64,000 bases of DNA from Caryophanales bacterium UBA5729 (GTDB taxonomy: Bacteria > Bacillota_I > Bacilli_A > Izemoplasmatales > Hujiaoplasmataceae). The notes under the pieces were generated by a model that was not told the DNA's origin, searched no databases, and saw only the letters and a list, made by a program, of their open reading frames with translations. A program made the translations under genes and the position numbers. Location of the stretch: contig DIGF01000009.1 in assembly GCA_002419505.1 (NCBI GenBank), positions 1 through 64,000 of the forward strand, in the 5' to 3' direction. Of this stretch, positions 47,138 to 58,017 are shown one piece after another (within the stretch, counting starts at the first letter, position 1; each line of letters begins with the position of its first letter).

Positions 47138-48537
47138 TCTTGATACCCCCTTAATATTTCAAAATCATCTAGTTCAAAGCGTTTATTGTTTATTTTTTCA
47201 TAAAGTGGATTGATTGTATAATCTAGTTCTTCTCCGGCATAGACTAAAATATATAGCAGTCTGATAATTGATTCGTCACTCATATCATCTCTTAAGATTT
47301 CTGAAGCCTTGATAATGCTGTGATGGAGGAAATATGCTTTAAGATATTTGGCAATCACATCTTCAGAGTAAAATGTTTCAAACTCATCATAAAACTCTTC
47401 TTGAAGTCGACGATCTGGTGCTCCGTTATTTTCTGCTAAGTATTGAGCGTCAGCGTGTTTGTAAATTCCCCTTGGTGTATAAACTGATCTTTGCGAAAGT
47501 TGTTGATATGAATTGATGTTAAACAGCGGTCCAATGTCATTCATGATTTTTGCAGTGCGATGATTTTTAATTCCTTCGGCAGTATACCTAAGAATGCGGC
47601 TTAACTTGGTGATGACATTTTCATCATCTGATAACAGAAATTTGATCTTGGCAATCGTTGTATTAACATAGATTTTATTCTTGTTATCAATTTCATCAAT
47701 AATATAGGAAATTGAGTTATAGATGTCAATAATATCATCTATCTTTTTATTTGCCTTTAGCATTGCGATTTCTGGGTCATTTTGATTTTTAATTAGGTAT
47801 TCTTTAGAAATCATTTCCATAATCAACGGATTTTGTTGATATTCTTCTAGTTTTTTAACGATATTATTACGGTATTTATTGATGTTATCACTGGTTTTTA
47901 AACGGCGATAAGCTTGATCAACCAATTCGACTTTATAGTTTACTAGTAAGTTAATTAAGTCTTTGATTTCTGAATTATCGATTATCGACTTAATATAATA
48001 TTTCAATCTTGAATCTAGTTTTCTAATTTCTCTGACAAAAGCAATCGTATTTTTATAGACTTGATCAAGAGTTAAGGCATATTCACCATGATCGTTACTT
48101 AAAAGAGTATATACAGTAAAAATATAACCCCTAAATTCATGAACTTCACTTTCTTCACCATAGTAGCTATCATTTGAAATCTCTTTAAGCGCTTCAATTA
48201 TTGTGATTGCATAATCACGGAAATTCAAAATTTCTTCATAATCATTATTAACATCAACATCTATCCATTCACATTCTTCAAATCTACGTAAGATTTGATT
48301 AGCGCGATCACGATTGGTTAATAACAGCTCGTCTTCTTCAACTTCTAATTCCTCATCTAGAGGATTTACGTCTAAATAATCTACCAGAGCTTGGCGGGCG
48401 ATATTTTTATCGATACCTAAAATTGATCCTTGTTCATAGACTTTAAACAACTCGATTAAACAAGCAACGTATACTCGATGATTTTTACTAGATAGAATGC
48501 TAAAAAACTGCTTTGGTACAATATCAAAAATATTCAT
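47134..48537 (-). CDS. JetA/MksF-like kleisin subunit
   Basis: Start at ATG 48537, with AGGAG 7 nt upstream, 10 nt after the padR stop. The 467-residue helical protein opens MNIFDIVPKQFFSILSSKNHRVYVACLIELFKVYEQG, like JetA proteins of the DUF5716 type in Bacillota. The order jetA-jetB-jetC and the lengths (about 470, 200, 1080) fit Wadjet. The kleisin bridges the ATPase heads. The family call rests on the opening block, size and neighbours rather than on a catalytic motif. Confidence 0.75.
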   Translation of the reverse strand: MNIFDIVPKQFFSILSSKNHRVYVACLIELFKVYEQGSILGIDKNIARQALVDYLDVNPLDEELEVEEDELLLTNRDRANQILRRFEECEWIDVDVNNDYEEILNFRDYAITIIEALKEISNDSYYGEESEVHEFRGYIFTVYTLLSNDHGEYALTLDQVYKNTIAFVREIRKLDSRLKYYIKSIIDNSEIKDLINLLVNYKVELVDQAYRRLKTSDNINKYRNNIVKKLEEYQQNPLIMEMISKEYLIKNQNDPEIAMLKANKKIDDIIDIYNSISYIIDEIDNKNKIYVNTTIAKIKFLLSDDENVITKLSRILRYTAEGIKNHRTAKIMNDIGPLFNINSYQQLSQRSVYTPRGIYKHADAQYLAENNGAPDRRLQEEFYDEFETFYSEDVIAKYLKAYFLHHSIIKASEILRDDMSDESIIRLLYILVYAGEELDYTINPLYEKINNKRFELDDFEILRGYQE

Positions 48538-48547
48538 ATCATCACTC

Positions 48548-48898
48548 CTAACTTTCTCGATAATAGTCAAAGTTACCACCAACTAGGGTTGATAACGTAT
48601 TTTCAATCATAACCCAATCCTTACGGAAATCTTTAATCGACTTTTTTCCTTTAGGCGTGATTTGATAATAACGTCTACTCATGCCTTTTTTATTTTTGCC
48701 GGTATAAGTTGTAATCTTGCCATCATTTAGTAATCTTTTTAGGGCGATATAAAGGGCGGCTTCAGTAAGTTGAATATTATTTTCACTTACAAACTCAATG
48801 ATTCGGGACATTTCATAGCCATAACTATCAAACTTTGATAAGATTGATAGAACAATATAGTCTGTAAAACCACGAATAAATTCGCCAGAGTTAGTCAT
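48548..48898 (-). CDS. PadR-family transcriptional regulator
   Basis: This 116-residue winged-helix protein has GFTDYIVLSILSKFDSYGYEMSRIIEFVSENNIQLTEAALYIALKRLLNDGKITTYTGKNKKGMSRRYYQITPKGKKSIKDFRKDW, the PadR fold. The YGYE block and TEAALYIALKRLL are characteristic. It is the first gene of the jet unit. A strong promoter and a perfect 19-bp palindrome lie just upstream, so it probably represses its own operon, with the signal unknown. The start follows GGGGGTGAG. Confidence 0.9.
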   Translation of the reverse strand: MTNSGEFIRGFTDYIVLSILSKFDSYGYEMSRIIEFVSENNIQLTEAALYIALKRLLNDGKITTYTGKNKKGMSRRYYQITPKGKKSIKDFRKDWVMIENTLSTLVGGNFDYYRES

Positions 48899-48912
48899 TA
48901 TCTCACCCCCTT

Positions 48913-48931
48913 TATATAATCTGATTATATA
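48913..48931. promoter_or_regulatory. Candidate PadR operator
   Basis: Perfect palindrome TATATAATC-T-GATTATATA directly upstream of the padR ribosome site. A shorter palindrome, AACATGTT (48978-48985), overlaps the predicted start of transcription. Assignment to PadR is inference. Confidence 0.5.
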
Positions 48932-48988
48932 TTGTTTATTTATGTATTATCTCTTTATAGTCTCTTTGTTTATATATAACATGTTTAT

Positions 48989-49017
48989 ATTATACCTCTT
49001 TACACAATTGATGTAAA
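48989..49017 (-). promoter_or_regulatory. padR-jetABC promoter
   Basis: The minus strand reads TTTACA (49017-49012), a 17-bp spacer, and TATAAT (48994-48989). The leader to padR is about 84 nt. Confidence 0.75.
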
Positions 49018-49056
49018 TATTATTTTTGAAAATTTTTTAAAAAGATTTTGCGCAAT

Positions 49057-49080
49057 AAAAAAGGCAGCGTTTAGCTGCCT
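49057..49080 (-). terminator. Terminator of the hrcA-grpE-dnaK-dnaJ operon
   Basis: On the minus strand a stem AGGCAGC/GCTGCCT with a 5-nt loop is followed by a run of T, 5 nt after the dnaJ stop. Confidence 0.9.
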
Positions 49081-49084
49081 AGTT

Positions 49085-50209
49085 TTAAGGTCGGTTGAAG
49101 TTGGACTTAAATCGGTCCCACCAGTTCTTTGGTGCATCTACTTCGTCTTCGATACGAAGTAATTCTTCAAAAACTTTCCTTTGTTGATTATTTAGTTTTT
49201 GCGGTGTCATTACCGAAACAATTACATGTTGATCACCTAGTTGTTTAGTTCTAACATTAGGTGCACCTTTACCTTTGAGTCTAAACTTTGCTTCTGACTG
49301 TGTGCCAGGAGGAATTTTAAACATTACCGGTCCATAAACTGTGTCTACTTTCAGTTCCGTACCTAAAGCTGCTTGAGCAAAAGTAATTGGAATGTTAACA
49401 ATAATATCATCACCCTCACGGATATATTTTTCTGAAGGTTTAACTTCAAATACAATATATAAATCACCGTTAGGTCCACCACTTGAGCCTTTATTACCAT
49501 ATCCTTCTAAACGAATTTGTTGTCCGGTTTCAATTCCTTTAGGAACCCGAATCTCAACTTCTTTATTAATCTTTTCTACGCCCTCGCCATTGCAGTTCGA
49601 GCATTTATTGATAATTTCTTTACCCGTTCCCTTACAGGTCGGGCAAGCAGCACGAGCCTGAGTTCTGCCAAATAAAGTTTGTTGTTCAATTATCACTGAC
49701 CCTGAGCCGCCGCATTGAGAACAAACCTTGATATCTTTTCTGCTTTCGGCTCCTAGACCATGACAAACATGACATTCATCATATACCGGTACTTTAATTT
49801 TTTCAGTTTTACCAAAAATTGATTCTTCAAAACTTATCGTCATGCGTCTTTGGATATCCGAACCTTTTCGTGGTCTATTTGTCGGTCGAGATGTTCTTTG
49901 ATTGCCACCGAAAAAAGCACTAAATATATCCCCAAAATCAAAGCCTTCAAAACCAGCTCCACCAAAACCGCCAGCGCCAAAACCTGCATTAGCTGCTTGA
50001 TGACCAAATTGATCATATTGTGATCTTTTCGTTTGATCGCTCAAAACATCGTAAGCTTCTTGGACTTCTTTAAATTTTGCTTCTGCATTAGTTTCTGTGG
50101 AAACATCTGGGTGATATTTCTTTGCAAGTTTTCGATATGCTTTTTTAATGTCTTCGTCAGAGGCTGTTTTGCTTATACCTAAGACTTCATAATAATCTCT
50201 TTTATCCAT
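49085..50209 (-). CDS. dnaJ: Chaperone protein DnaJ
   Basis: This 374-residue co-chaperone has the J domain ([12 protein letters not shown] with HPD in KYHPDVS, about residues 31-33), a Gly/Phe-rich linker, four CxxCxGxG zinc repeats ([32 protein letters not shown]) and C-terminal substrate-binding domains. It stimulates the DnaK ATPase. It ends the heat-shock operon at a terminator. Confidence 0.97.
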   Translation of the reverse strand: MDKRDYYEVLGISKTASDEDIKKAYRKLAKKYHPDVSTETNAEAKFKEVQEAYDVLSDQTKRSQYDQFGHQAANAGFGAGGFGGAGFEGFDFGDIFSAFFGGNQRTSRPTNRPRKGSDIQRRMTISFEESIFGKTEKIKVPVYDECHVCHGLGAESRKDIKVCSQCGGSGSVIIEQQTLFGRTQARAACPTCKGTGKEIINKCSNCNGEGVEKINKEVEIRVPKGIETGQQIRLEGYGNKGSSGGPNGDLYIVFEVKPSEKYIREGDDIIVNIPITFAQAALGTELKVDTVYGPVMFKIPPGTQSEAKFRLKGKGAPNVRTKQLGDQHVIVSVMTPQKLNNQQRKVFEELLRIEDEVDAPKNWWDRFKSNFNRP

Positions 50210-50247
50210 TAAACCACCTCAAGCTGTGGCAAAAATCATTGCCGGTT

Positions 50248-52688
<2,441 letters not shown>

Positions 52689-52693
52689 GTTTT

Positions 52694-53704
52694 TTACTCC
52701 TCTTCATATAATTTTTGGATGTGTTTAGCAAGATATTTCATCAACGGTATAACTCTTCGATAATCCATTCTCGTCGGTCCAACCAAAGAGATGGTTCCTT
52801 TTTCACCGTCTAAAGTATCGTAAGTCGATGAGATAACCGTGCAATCATGCATTGATGTAACTTGATTTTCTGTACCAATTTTTACGCTTATACCATCAGT
52901 ATCAGTTTCAACTATTTTAAAAATTTCATTATTATCAATGGTTGAAAGAAATTGTCTTAATTTTTGAATATCGTTAAACTCAGGTTGGTAAAGCATGTTT
53001 GATTGACCAGTTAAATAATACTTGGTCTGAGCAAATTTGGAAAATGCTTCGATAAATGAATCCACAATTGTTTCTCGATACTTCAATAATTCTTTGATGT
53101 GGCTGTGTTGAATCTCGTAATGCAGTTTTTCAGATACTTTAGAGATTGGTGTATCAACCAATAACTCGTTTAGCAAATCAATTACTTTAATTAATTCCTC
53201 GGTGTCAACTTGCGAGTTGATATTGATTTGTTTTGATTCAACATGTCCGAAATTGGTGATTACTAAAATTAAAGCTTGATGACTAGAAATTGGGACTAAC
53301 TGAACTTTCTTTACCTTTGAGTTATAAGCATTTGGACCCAAAGATATTGCCGTACAATTAGTTGCTTGTGATAATAAATCGATAGCTTCTTTGATGATTT
53401 GATCGCGTTCTTGTTCCTTATGAGAAAACAATTCTTCAAACTCAAAAAAACCATCCGTTTCTTCCTCGAGGTTTTTGATTATTGTTTCAATATAATAACG
53501 ATAACCTTTTTCTGAAGGTACTCGACCAGAAGATGTATGGGTTTTTTCAATATAACCAAAATCTTCTAAGATTCCCATTTCATTTCTAATTGTAGCAGAA
53601 GAAACATTAAGCATTTCCGCCAGCATTTTCGAACCAATCGGTTCAGCTGATTTGACGAATTCATCTACAATTAACTTAAGTATCATTTCTTGTCTTTTTG
53701 TCAT
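52694..53704 (-). CDS. hrcA: Heat-inducible transcription repressor HrcA
   Basis: The ATG at 53704 (MTKRQEMILKLIVDEF) is preferred, with AAGGGTGA upstream; a GTG at 53722 would put coding sequence into the CIRCE element. The 336-residue repressor has the N-terminal winged helix (SSATIRNEMGILEDFGYIEKTHTSSGRVPSEKGYRYYIE) and the C-terminal GAF-like dimer domain. It binds CIRCE and depends on the GroE chaperonin in other bacteria. Confidence 0.97.
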   Translation of the reverse strand: MTKRQEMILKLIVDEFVKSAEPIGSKMLAEMLNVSSATIRNEMGILEDFGYIEKTHTSSGRVPSEKGYRYYIETIIKNLEEETDGFFEFEELFSHKEQERDQIIKEAIDLLSQATNCTAISLGPNAYNSKVKKVQLVPISSHQALILVITNFGHVESKQININSQVDTEELIKVIDLLNELLVDTPISKVSEKLHYEIQHSHIKELLKYRETIVDSFIEAFSKFAQTKYYLTGQSNMLYQPEFNDIQKLRQFLSTIDNNEIFKIVETDTDGISVKIGTENQVTSMHDCTVISSTYDTLDGEKGTISLVGPTRMDYRRVIPLMKYLAKHIQKLYEEE

Positions 53705-53715
53705 ATAATCACCCT

Positions 53716-53742
53716 TTAGCACTCAAAGATTTCGAATGCTAA
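53716..53742. promoter_or_regulatory. CIRCE element (HrcA operator)
   Basis: TTAGCACTC, nine bases, GAATGCTAA; the consensus right half is GAGTGCTAA, so one base differs. It covers the predicted transcription start and lies 11 nt upstream of the hrcA ATG. Confidence 0.95.
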
Positions 53743-53746
53743 TGAT

Positions 53747-53775
53747 ATTATACTAAACCCTCTTAGCAATGTCAA
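53747..53775 (-). promoter_or_regulatory. hrcA operon promoter
   Basis: The minus strand reads a perfect consensus: TTGACA (53775-53770), a 17-bp spacer, and TATAAT (53752-53747). Confidence 0.9.
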
Positions 53776-53789
53776 GACAAGAGTGCCAG
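53763..53789. promoter_or_regulatory. Second, degenerate CIRCE-like element over the -35
   Basis: TTAGCAATG, nine bases, GAGTGCCAG: 14 of 18 half-site bases match the CIRCE consensus, with the same 9-bp spacing. It overlaps the -35 hexamer. Confidence 0.5.
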
Positions 53790-53810
53790 TTTTTTAAATA
53801 AAAATCAAAG

Positions 53811-53833
53811 AAAAAGCCAAGAATTTCTTGGCT
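53811..53833 (-). terminator. Terminator of the ROK kinase / metallo-hydrolase operon
   Basis: On the minus strand a 7-bp stem AGCCAAG/CTTGGCT is followed by TTTTTC, just after the metallo-hydrolase stop. Confidence 0.8.
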
Positions 53834-53838
53834 ATTAA

Positions 53839-54462
53839 CTATTTATTTAGATAAGGATTAATTAGCATGATTTCTTTTAATTTCCCGCCTTTACCATGTC
53901 CAGGATAGACAATCGTGTTCATTGAAAAGGTCTTCTTGATTTTATTTAATGAAGTAAATATCTTAACATGATTGCCTGTTGGCAAATCAGTTCTACCGAT
54001 ACTATCAAAAAATAAAGTATCGCCGGAAAAGAAATGTTGATTATAAATTATTCCTATCGAACCTTTTGTATGCCCAGGCAAATGAACTATCTTCAATTTT
54101 TCCGATGCAAAATTAACAGTCTCTCCATCCTCAAGCAACTGCAGCTCATAGTTTTGATCAAAGACGAGATTTTCCCTAAACATTGAAGAAAGATTTAAAT
54201 TCGGGTCGTATAAAAAGGCTTTTTCATCCTGATGAATGAAGATTCGCGGTCTTTTATCTATCAACATTGCCAAATCCTTAATATGGTCATAATGACCGTG
54301 AGTAAGAACTATCATTTCAATCATTAACTGATGATTTTGACAATGAAGTAAAATCTTCTCTCCATTAAAACCCGGGTCAATAATTAACGCTTTACCATCT
54401 TTTGCAAGAACATAGCTATTGACATCCATATTCTTACTAGAGTATTTAGTAATATTTATCAT
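53839..54462 (-). CDS. Metallo-beta-lactamase-fold hydrolase, glyoxalase II-like
   Basis: Start at ATG 54462, which overlaps the kinase stop by ATGA. The 207-residue protein has LTHGHYDHIKDLAML (HxHxDH), LPGHTKGSIG, SGDTLFFDSIGR and YPGHGKG. These are the zinc ligands of glyoxalase II-type hydrolases. The small size and lack of the C-terminal helical domain suggest a general thioester or lactoylglutathione-like hydrolase. Tight coupling to a glucokinase-type gene recalls the ROK-MBL pairs in other Bacillota. Confidence 0.85.
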   Translation of the reverse strand: MINITKYSSKNMDVNSYVLAKDGKALIIDPGFNGEKILLHCQNHQLMIEMIVLTHGHYDHIKDLAMLIDKRPRIFIHQDEKAFLYDPNLNLSSMFRENLVFDQNYELQLLEDGETVNFASEKLKIVHLPGHTKGSIGIIYNQHFFSGDTLFFDSIGRTDLPTGNHVKIFTSLNKIKKTFSMNTIVYPGHGKGGKLKEIMLINPYLNK

Positions 54463-55385
54463 TTTATTAAATAACACGCTCCAAACATTCCGGCTTGATT
54501 GCCTAAAGTCGCTATACTAAAATTTGTATGATTAATAAACGGCTTAACTAAAGGATAATAATGTTTTTCAATTTCTTTGATAATAAAGTTGCCGGCGTTG
54601 GAGATTCCGCCACCGATTATGAAAATATCCGGATTAATTATATAAGTAACTTTAGCTAAAACTTTAGCCAAATACTCCATCGATTTACTGATGATTTCTT
54701 TAGCTAATTCATCACCGGCTTTAGCTAAGTCAATGACTATTTTTGCACTGAAATATTCAAATTTCCTTAGCTTTGAAGGCCTGTCTGACAGTTTTAAATA
54801 TTCCTTCGCAAGTCTGACAATTCCCGTAGCTGAAGCTACAGTCTCCAAGCAACCTTTCTTTCCGCAATTGCATTCGAGATTATGGATGTCATCAATGTGA
54901 GTATGACCGATTTCACCAGCGACACCGTTAATGCCATCAACGACTCTTCCGTCGATTATCACACCGCCACCAATACCAGTCCCTAAAGTAACCATAAAAG
55001 CATTGATATACCCGCTTGCTACACCTTTATAGATTTCTCCCGCAGCTGCTAAATTTGCATCGTTACCGACTCTAACCAAAAGATTTTCATCATTGAGCAA
55101 TTGTTTGATTTCTTTAACTATATCTTTTTGTCCCCAGCCGAGATTAACACAACTATAAATAATGTTTTTCGATACCGGTCCCGGAACACCAAATCCTAAA
55201 GCTCTGATCTCAGAAACATCTATTTTCGTTTTAATTGAATTTGCAATATCGGCTAGAATCAAACTGCCATTACTATGCTTGTTAGTTTTGACATTCCAAA
55301 CATCCAATAAATCGTCATCCAAATTAAAAAGACCAATTTTAATTGATGTGCCACCGATATCAATTCCTAAATTATATTTTCTCAT
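54459..55385 (-). CDS. ROK-family sugar kinase, probable glucokinase
   Basis: This 308-residue kinase has the phosphate motif GIDIGGTSIKIGLF, VGNDANLAAAGE, TLGTGIGGGVIIDGR and the ROK zinc motif CNCGKKGCLETVAS, preceded by GEIGHTHI. ROK glucokinases phosphorylate glucose at position 6. ADP-dependent or N-acetylmannosamine use cannot be ruled out. It heads the two-gene unit with the metallo-hydrolase. Confidence 0.88.
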   Translation of the reverse strand: MRKYNLGIDIGGTSIKIGLFNLDDDLLDVWNVKTNKHSNGSLILADIANSIKTKIDVSEIRALGFGVPGPVSKNIIYSCVNLGWGQKDIVKEIKQLLNDENLLVRVGNDANLAAAGEIYKGVASGYINAFMVTLGTGIGGGVIIDGRVVDGINGVAGEIGHTHIDDIHNLECNCGKKGCLETVASATGIVRLAKEYLKLSDRPSKLRKFEYFSAKIVIDLAKAGDELAKEIISKSMEYLAKVLAKVTYIINPDIFIIGGGISNAGNFIIKEIEKHYYPLVKPFINHTNFSIATLGNQAGMFGACYLIK

Positions 55386-55414
55386 TGTTGAACCTCTCTA
55401 ACTAGTGGATAAAT

Positions 55415-55440
55415 AAAGAAAAAGTATCCTAGATGGATAC
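55415..55440 (-). terminator. rpmG terminator
   Basis: On the minus strand a 6-bp stem GTATCC/GGATAC with a 5-nt loop is followed by TTTTTCTTT, 13 nt after the rpmG stop. Confidence 0.75.
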
Positions 55441-55452
55441 CAAATCAACTGA

Positions 55453-55602
55453 TTATTTTTTCTCTTTGTGTACAGTTTGTTTGCGACACGTTGGGCAGTA
55501 TTTTTTTACTTCCATCTTATCTGGGTGTGTCTTTTTATTTTTCGATAGTTGATAATTTTCTGAATTACATTCAGTACATTTCAAAGTAAATTGAACTCTC
55601 AT
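55453..55602 (-). CDS. rpmG: 50S ribosomal protein L33
   Basis: This 49-residue gene is too short for common ORF cut-offs; I translated it from ATG 55602 (GAGG upstream). [23 protein letters not shown] opens the protein and [17 protein letters not shown] ends it. Two CxxC pairs make it the zinc-binding (C+) form of L33. It stands alone between the serA terminator and its own. Confidence 0.93.
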   Translation of the reverse strand: MRVQFTLKCTECNSENYQLSKNKKTHPDKMEVKKYCPTCRKQTVHKEKK

Positions 55603-55716
55603 AAACAATCCTCCATTCAATACTACTCTATTCTATAATTTATGACCGAAAAAATCAAGCATTTTCGACTTGAAAATCTCATTTAATCTTATCAATTGTT
55701 TGATAGTAATTAATTT

Positions 55717-55756
55717 TGAAAAAATAAAGCGTCTGAAGATTAAAAAATCCAGACGC
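55717..55756 (-). terminator. Terminator of the gdhA-DUF1015-serC-serA operon
   Basis: On the minus strand the outer stem GCGTCTG/CAGACGC encloses GATT/AATC and is followed by TTTATTTTTT, 9 nt after the serA stop. Confidence 0.85.
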
Positions 55757-55764
55757 CATCAATG

Positions 55765-56922
55765 TTAAATCACTCTTACTTTATTAATTCCATCCACTTT
55801 TTCCAAAGCGTTGATTATCGCTTTATCAATATCACCGTCAATATCAAAAGCATAAAAAGCATAATTATCTCTCACTTTGGAAACTTTAGCTTTGACAAGA
55901 TCATCGATACTTAAGAAAATCTTAGCTATCTCTCTAGCAATGCTAGGTTGATTGTTCGCAAGAATAATCATTCTTTGTTTTGCTTCACAACTATCCAACT
56001 TAACATTAGGGTAGTTAACGGAATTGATAATCTCTCCTTTTTCAACGAAAGCCATCAATTGTTTAGCGGCCATAATAGCACAGTTATCTTCTGATTCTTC
56101 AGTTGAAGCTCCCAAATGTGGAAAAGCAATCACATTTTCTAAATTAGCGACAAAATGATTTGGAAAATCGGTAACGTATTTTCCTACAGTTTTTGCTTCT
56201 AAAGCTACTTTTAAATCACTATCATTAACCAATTGATCACGGCTAAAGTTTAATAATACCACGCCAGGTTTAACTTGTCCAAAAATCGTTTTATCAAACA
56301 TTTCTTTAGTTGTATCTAAAAGTGGTATATGTAAACTGATAAAATCAGCGATTGGATAAGATTCTTCAAGATTATTGTTGATTTCGATGCCAGGGTTAAG
56401 TAATGCTTTTGCTTCATCGCTAAGATAAGGATCATAGCCGATAACTTTAAGCCCTAAACAATCACAAGCATTAGCGACTTTACCACCAATTGCTCCTAAA
56501 CCGACAACTAACATGGTTTTTCCTAATATTTCAGTACCGGCAAAAGCGCTTTTAGCTTTTTCAATGGTTTTTAAGATATTTACATCGTCACGGTTGTTTT
56601 TAATCCAATTATTTCCACCGATTAAATCTCTAGCAGCCATTAACATTCCCGCAATAACCAATTCTTTAACACCGTTAGCGTTAGCCCCAGGAGTATTAAA
56701 GACTACCACTCCAGCATCACCCATTTTTTCAAGGGGAATATTATTAACACCGGCACCAGCTCTTGCTACAGCTATTAAATTAGGTCCGATTTCTACTTCG
56801 TGCATATTAAAACTACGAACCATTAATAATTCGCTATTTATGATATCTTCACTAATCTCATAGTTTTTATTGAAAGTATTTAAACCAAATTGAGATATTT
56901 TATTTAAACAACTAACTTTCAT
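55765..56922 (-). CDS. serA: D-3-phosphoglycerate dehydrogenase
   Basis: This 385-residue enzyme opens serine synthesis by oxidising 3-phosphoglycerate. The NAD fold shows VVGLGAIGGKVANACDCLGLKVIGYDPY near residue 138. The catalytic Arg is in LLNFSRDQLVNDSDL and the Glu-His pair in FPHLGASTEESEDN. A short C-terminal ACT-like domain (about 315-385) may sense serine. It overlaps serC by ATGA, with GGAAGG upstream. Confidence 0.95.
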   Translation of the reverse strand: MKVSCLNKISQFGLNTFNKNYEISEDIINSELLMVRSFNMHEVEIGPNLIAVARAGAGVNNIPLEKMGDAGVVVFNTPGANANGVKELVIAGMLMAARDLIGGNNWIKNNRDDVNILKTIEKAKSAFAGTEILGKTMLVVGLGAIGGKVANACDCLGLKVIGYDPYLSDEAKALLNPGIEINNNLEESYPIADFISLHIPLLDTTKEMFDKTIFGQVKPGVVLLNFSRDQLVNDSDLKVALEAKTVGKYVTDFPNHFVANLENVIAFPHLGASTEESEDNCAIMAAKQLMAFVEKGEIINSVNYPNVKLDSCEAKQRMIILANNQPSIAREIAKIFLSIDDLVKAKVSKVRDNYAFYAFDIDGDIDKAIINALEKVDGINKVRVI

Positions 56923-58004
56923 TGAAAAACCTTCCTTTCAAACTCACTCATAAAATCAACTAAAGCGGTCACGCCTTCAATTGACATGGCATTATAAATT
57001 GAAGCTCTCATGCCGCCGACAGAGCGATGACCCTTAAGATTTACTAAACCAGCTTCAGTAGCTGCTTTGATAAATGCAGCATCAGTTTCTTCACTATTGC
57101 TAACGAAAGTAACATTCATTAAAGAGCGGTCTTTCTTTTCTACAGTGCCTTTGAAAAGTTTAGATTGATCTAAATAATCATAAATTATTCTTGCTTTTTC
57201 TAAGTTCTTTTTATACATTGCTTCTATCCCACCATTTTCCAATAGATGCTTAAATACTAGACCGCAAATATAGATTCCATAGGTAGGTGGTGTGTTGTAT
57301 AAAGATTCTTTATCAGCATGGACTTTATAACTTAGCATAGTTGGACAATATTCTGGCAACTGGTCAGTTAATAAATCTTCACGAATAATTACAATTGTGG
57401 TTCCTGCAGGTCCAATATTTTTTTGAGCACCAGCAAAAATCAAAGCATATTTACTGACATCGATTGGTTCAGATAAAATGCAAGAAGACATATCAGAAAC
57501 TAAATCTTTTCCTTTTGTGTCTGGCAATTCGTTAAACTTCGTCCCAAAAATCGTATTGTTTTCACAGATGAAAACATAATCAGCTTGAGGGTCAAGGTCT
57601 AAATTTTTCAAATCAGGAATGTAAGTGAAATTACGATCTTCAGAACTAGCAACCTTATTAGCTTTTAGATATTTTCCAGCTTCTTTTATCGCTTTTTTCG
57701 CCCATTCACCAGTAACTAAATAATCCGCAACTTTATTTTTCATCAAGTTAATCGGCACCATTGAAAATTGTAAATGTCCGCCACCTTGTAAAAATAAAAC
57801 TTTGTAATTATTAGGAATATTCATTAATTTTCTTAGGTCAGCTTCTGCTTCTTTGATAATTTTATCAAAAACTTTGGAACGATGTGACATTTCCATAACT
57901 GACATGCCACTATTTTCATAATTAAGCATTTGATCAGCGGCTTTTTGTAACACTTCAACCGGTAATGTAGCAGGTCCAGCTGAGAAATTATAAACTCTTT
58001 TCAT
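56919..58004 (-). CDS. serC: Phosphoserine aminotransferase
   Basis: Start at ATG 58004 (GAGGTG 6 nt upstream). The 361-residue PLP enzyme opens MKRVYNFSAGPATLPVEVL. It has LFLQGGGHLQFSMVPINL and the PLP-lysine block IFAGAQKNIGPAGTTIVII. It makes phosphoserine from 3-phosphohydroxypyruvate and glutamate. GDH, encoded in the same operon, can restore that glutamate. Confidence 0.96.
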   Translation of the reverse strand: MKRVYNFSAGPATLPVEVLQKAADQMLNYENSGMSVMEMSHRSKVFDKIIKEAEADLRKLMNIPNNYKVLFLQGGGHLQFSMVPINLMKNKVADYLVTGEWAKKAIKEAGKYLKANKVASSEDRNFTYIPDLKNLDLDPQADYVFICENNTIFGTKFNELPDTKGKDLVSDMSSCILSEPIDVSKYALIFAGAQKNIGPAGTTIVIIREDLLTDQLPEYCPTMLSYKVHADKESLYNTPPTYGIYICGLVFKHLLENGGIEAMYKKNLEKARIIYDYLDQSKLFKGTVEKKDRSLMNVTFVSNSEETDAAFIKAATEAGLVNLKGHRSVGGMRASIYNAMSIEGVTALVDFMSEFERKVFQ

Positions 58005-58017
58005 AAATATCACCTCT

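Noticed and set aside
48899..49084. AT-rich gap before padR as a replication origin or attachment site
   Set aside because: Promoter, palindromes and the dnaJ terminator explain the gap; no DnaA boxes and no direct repeats flanking the jet unit were seen.
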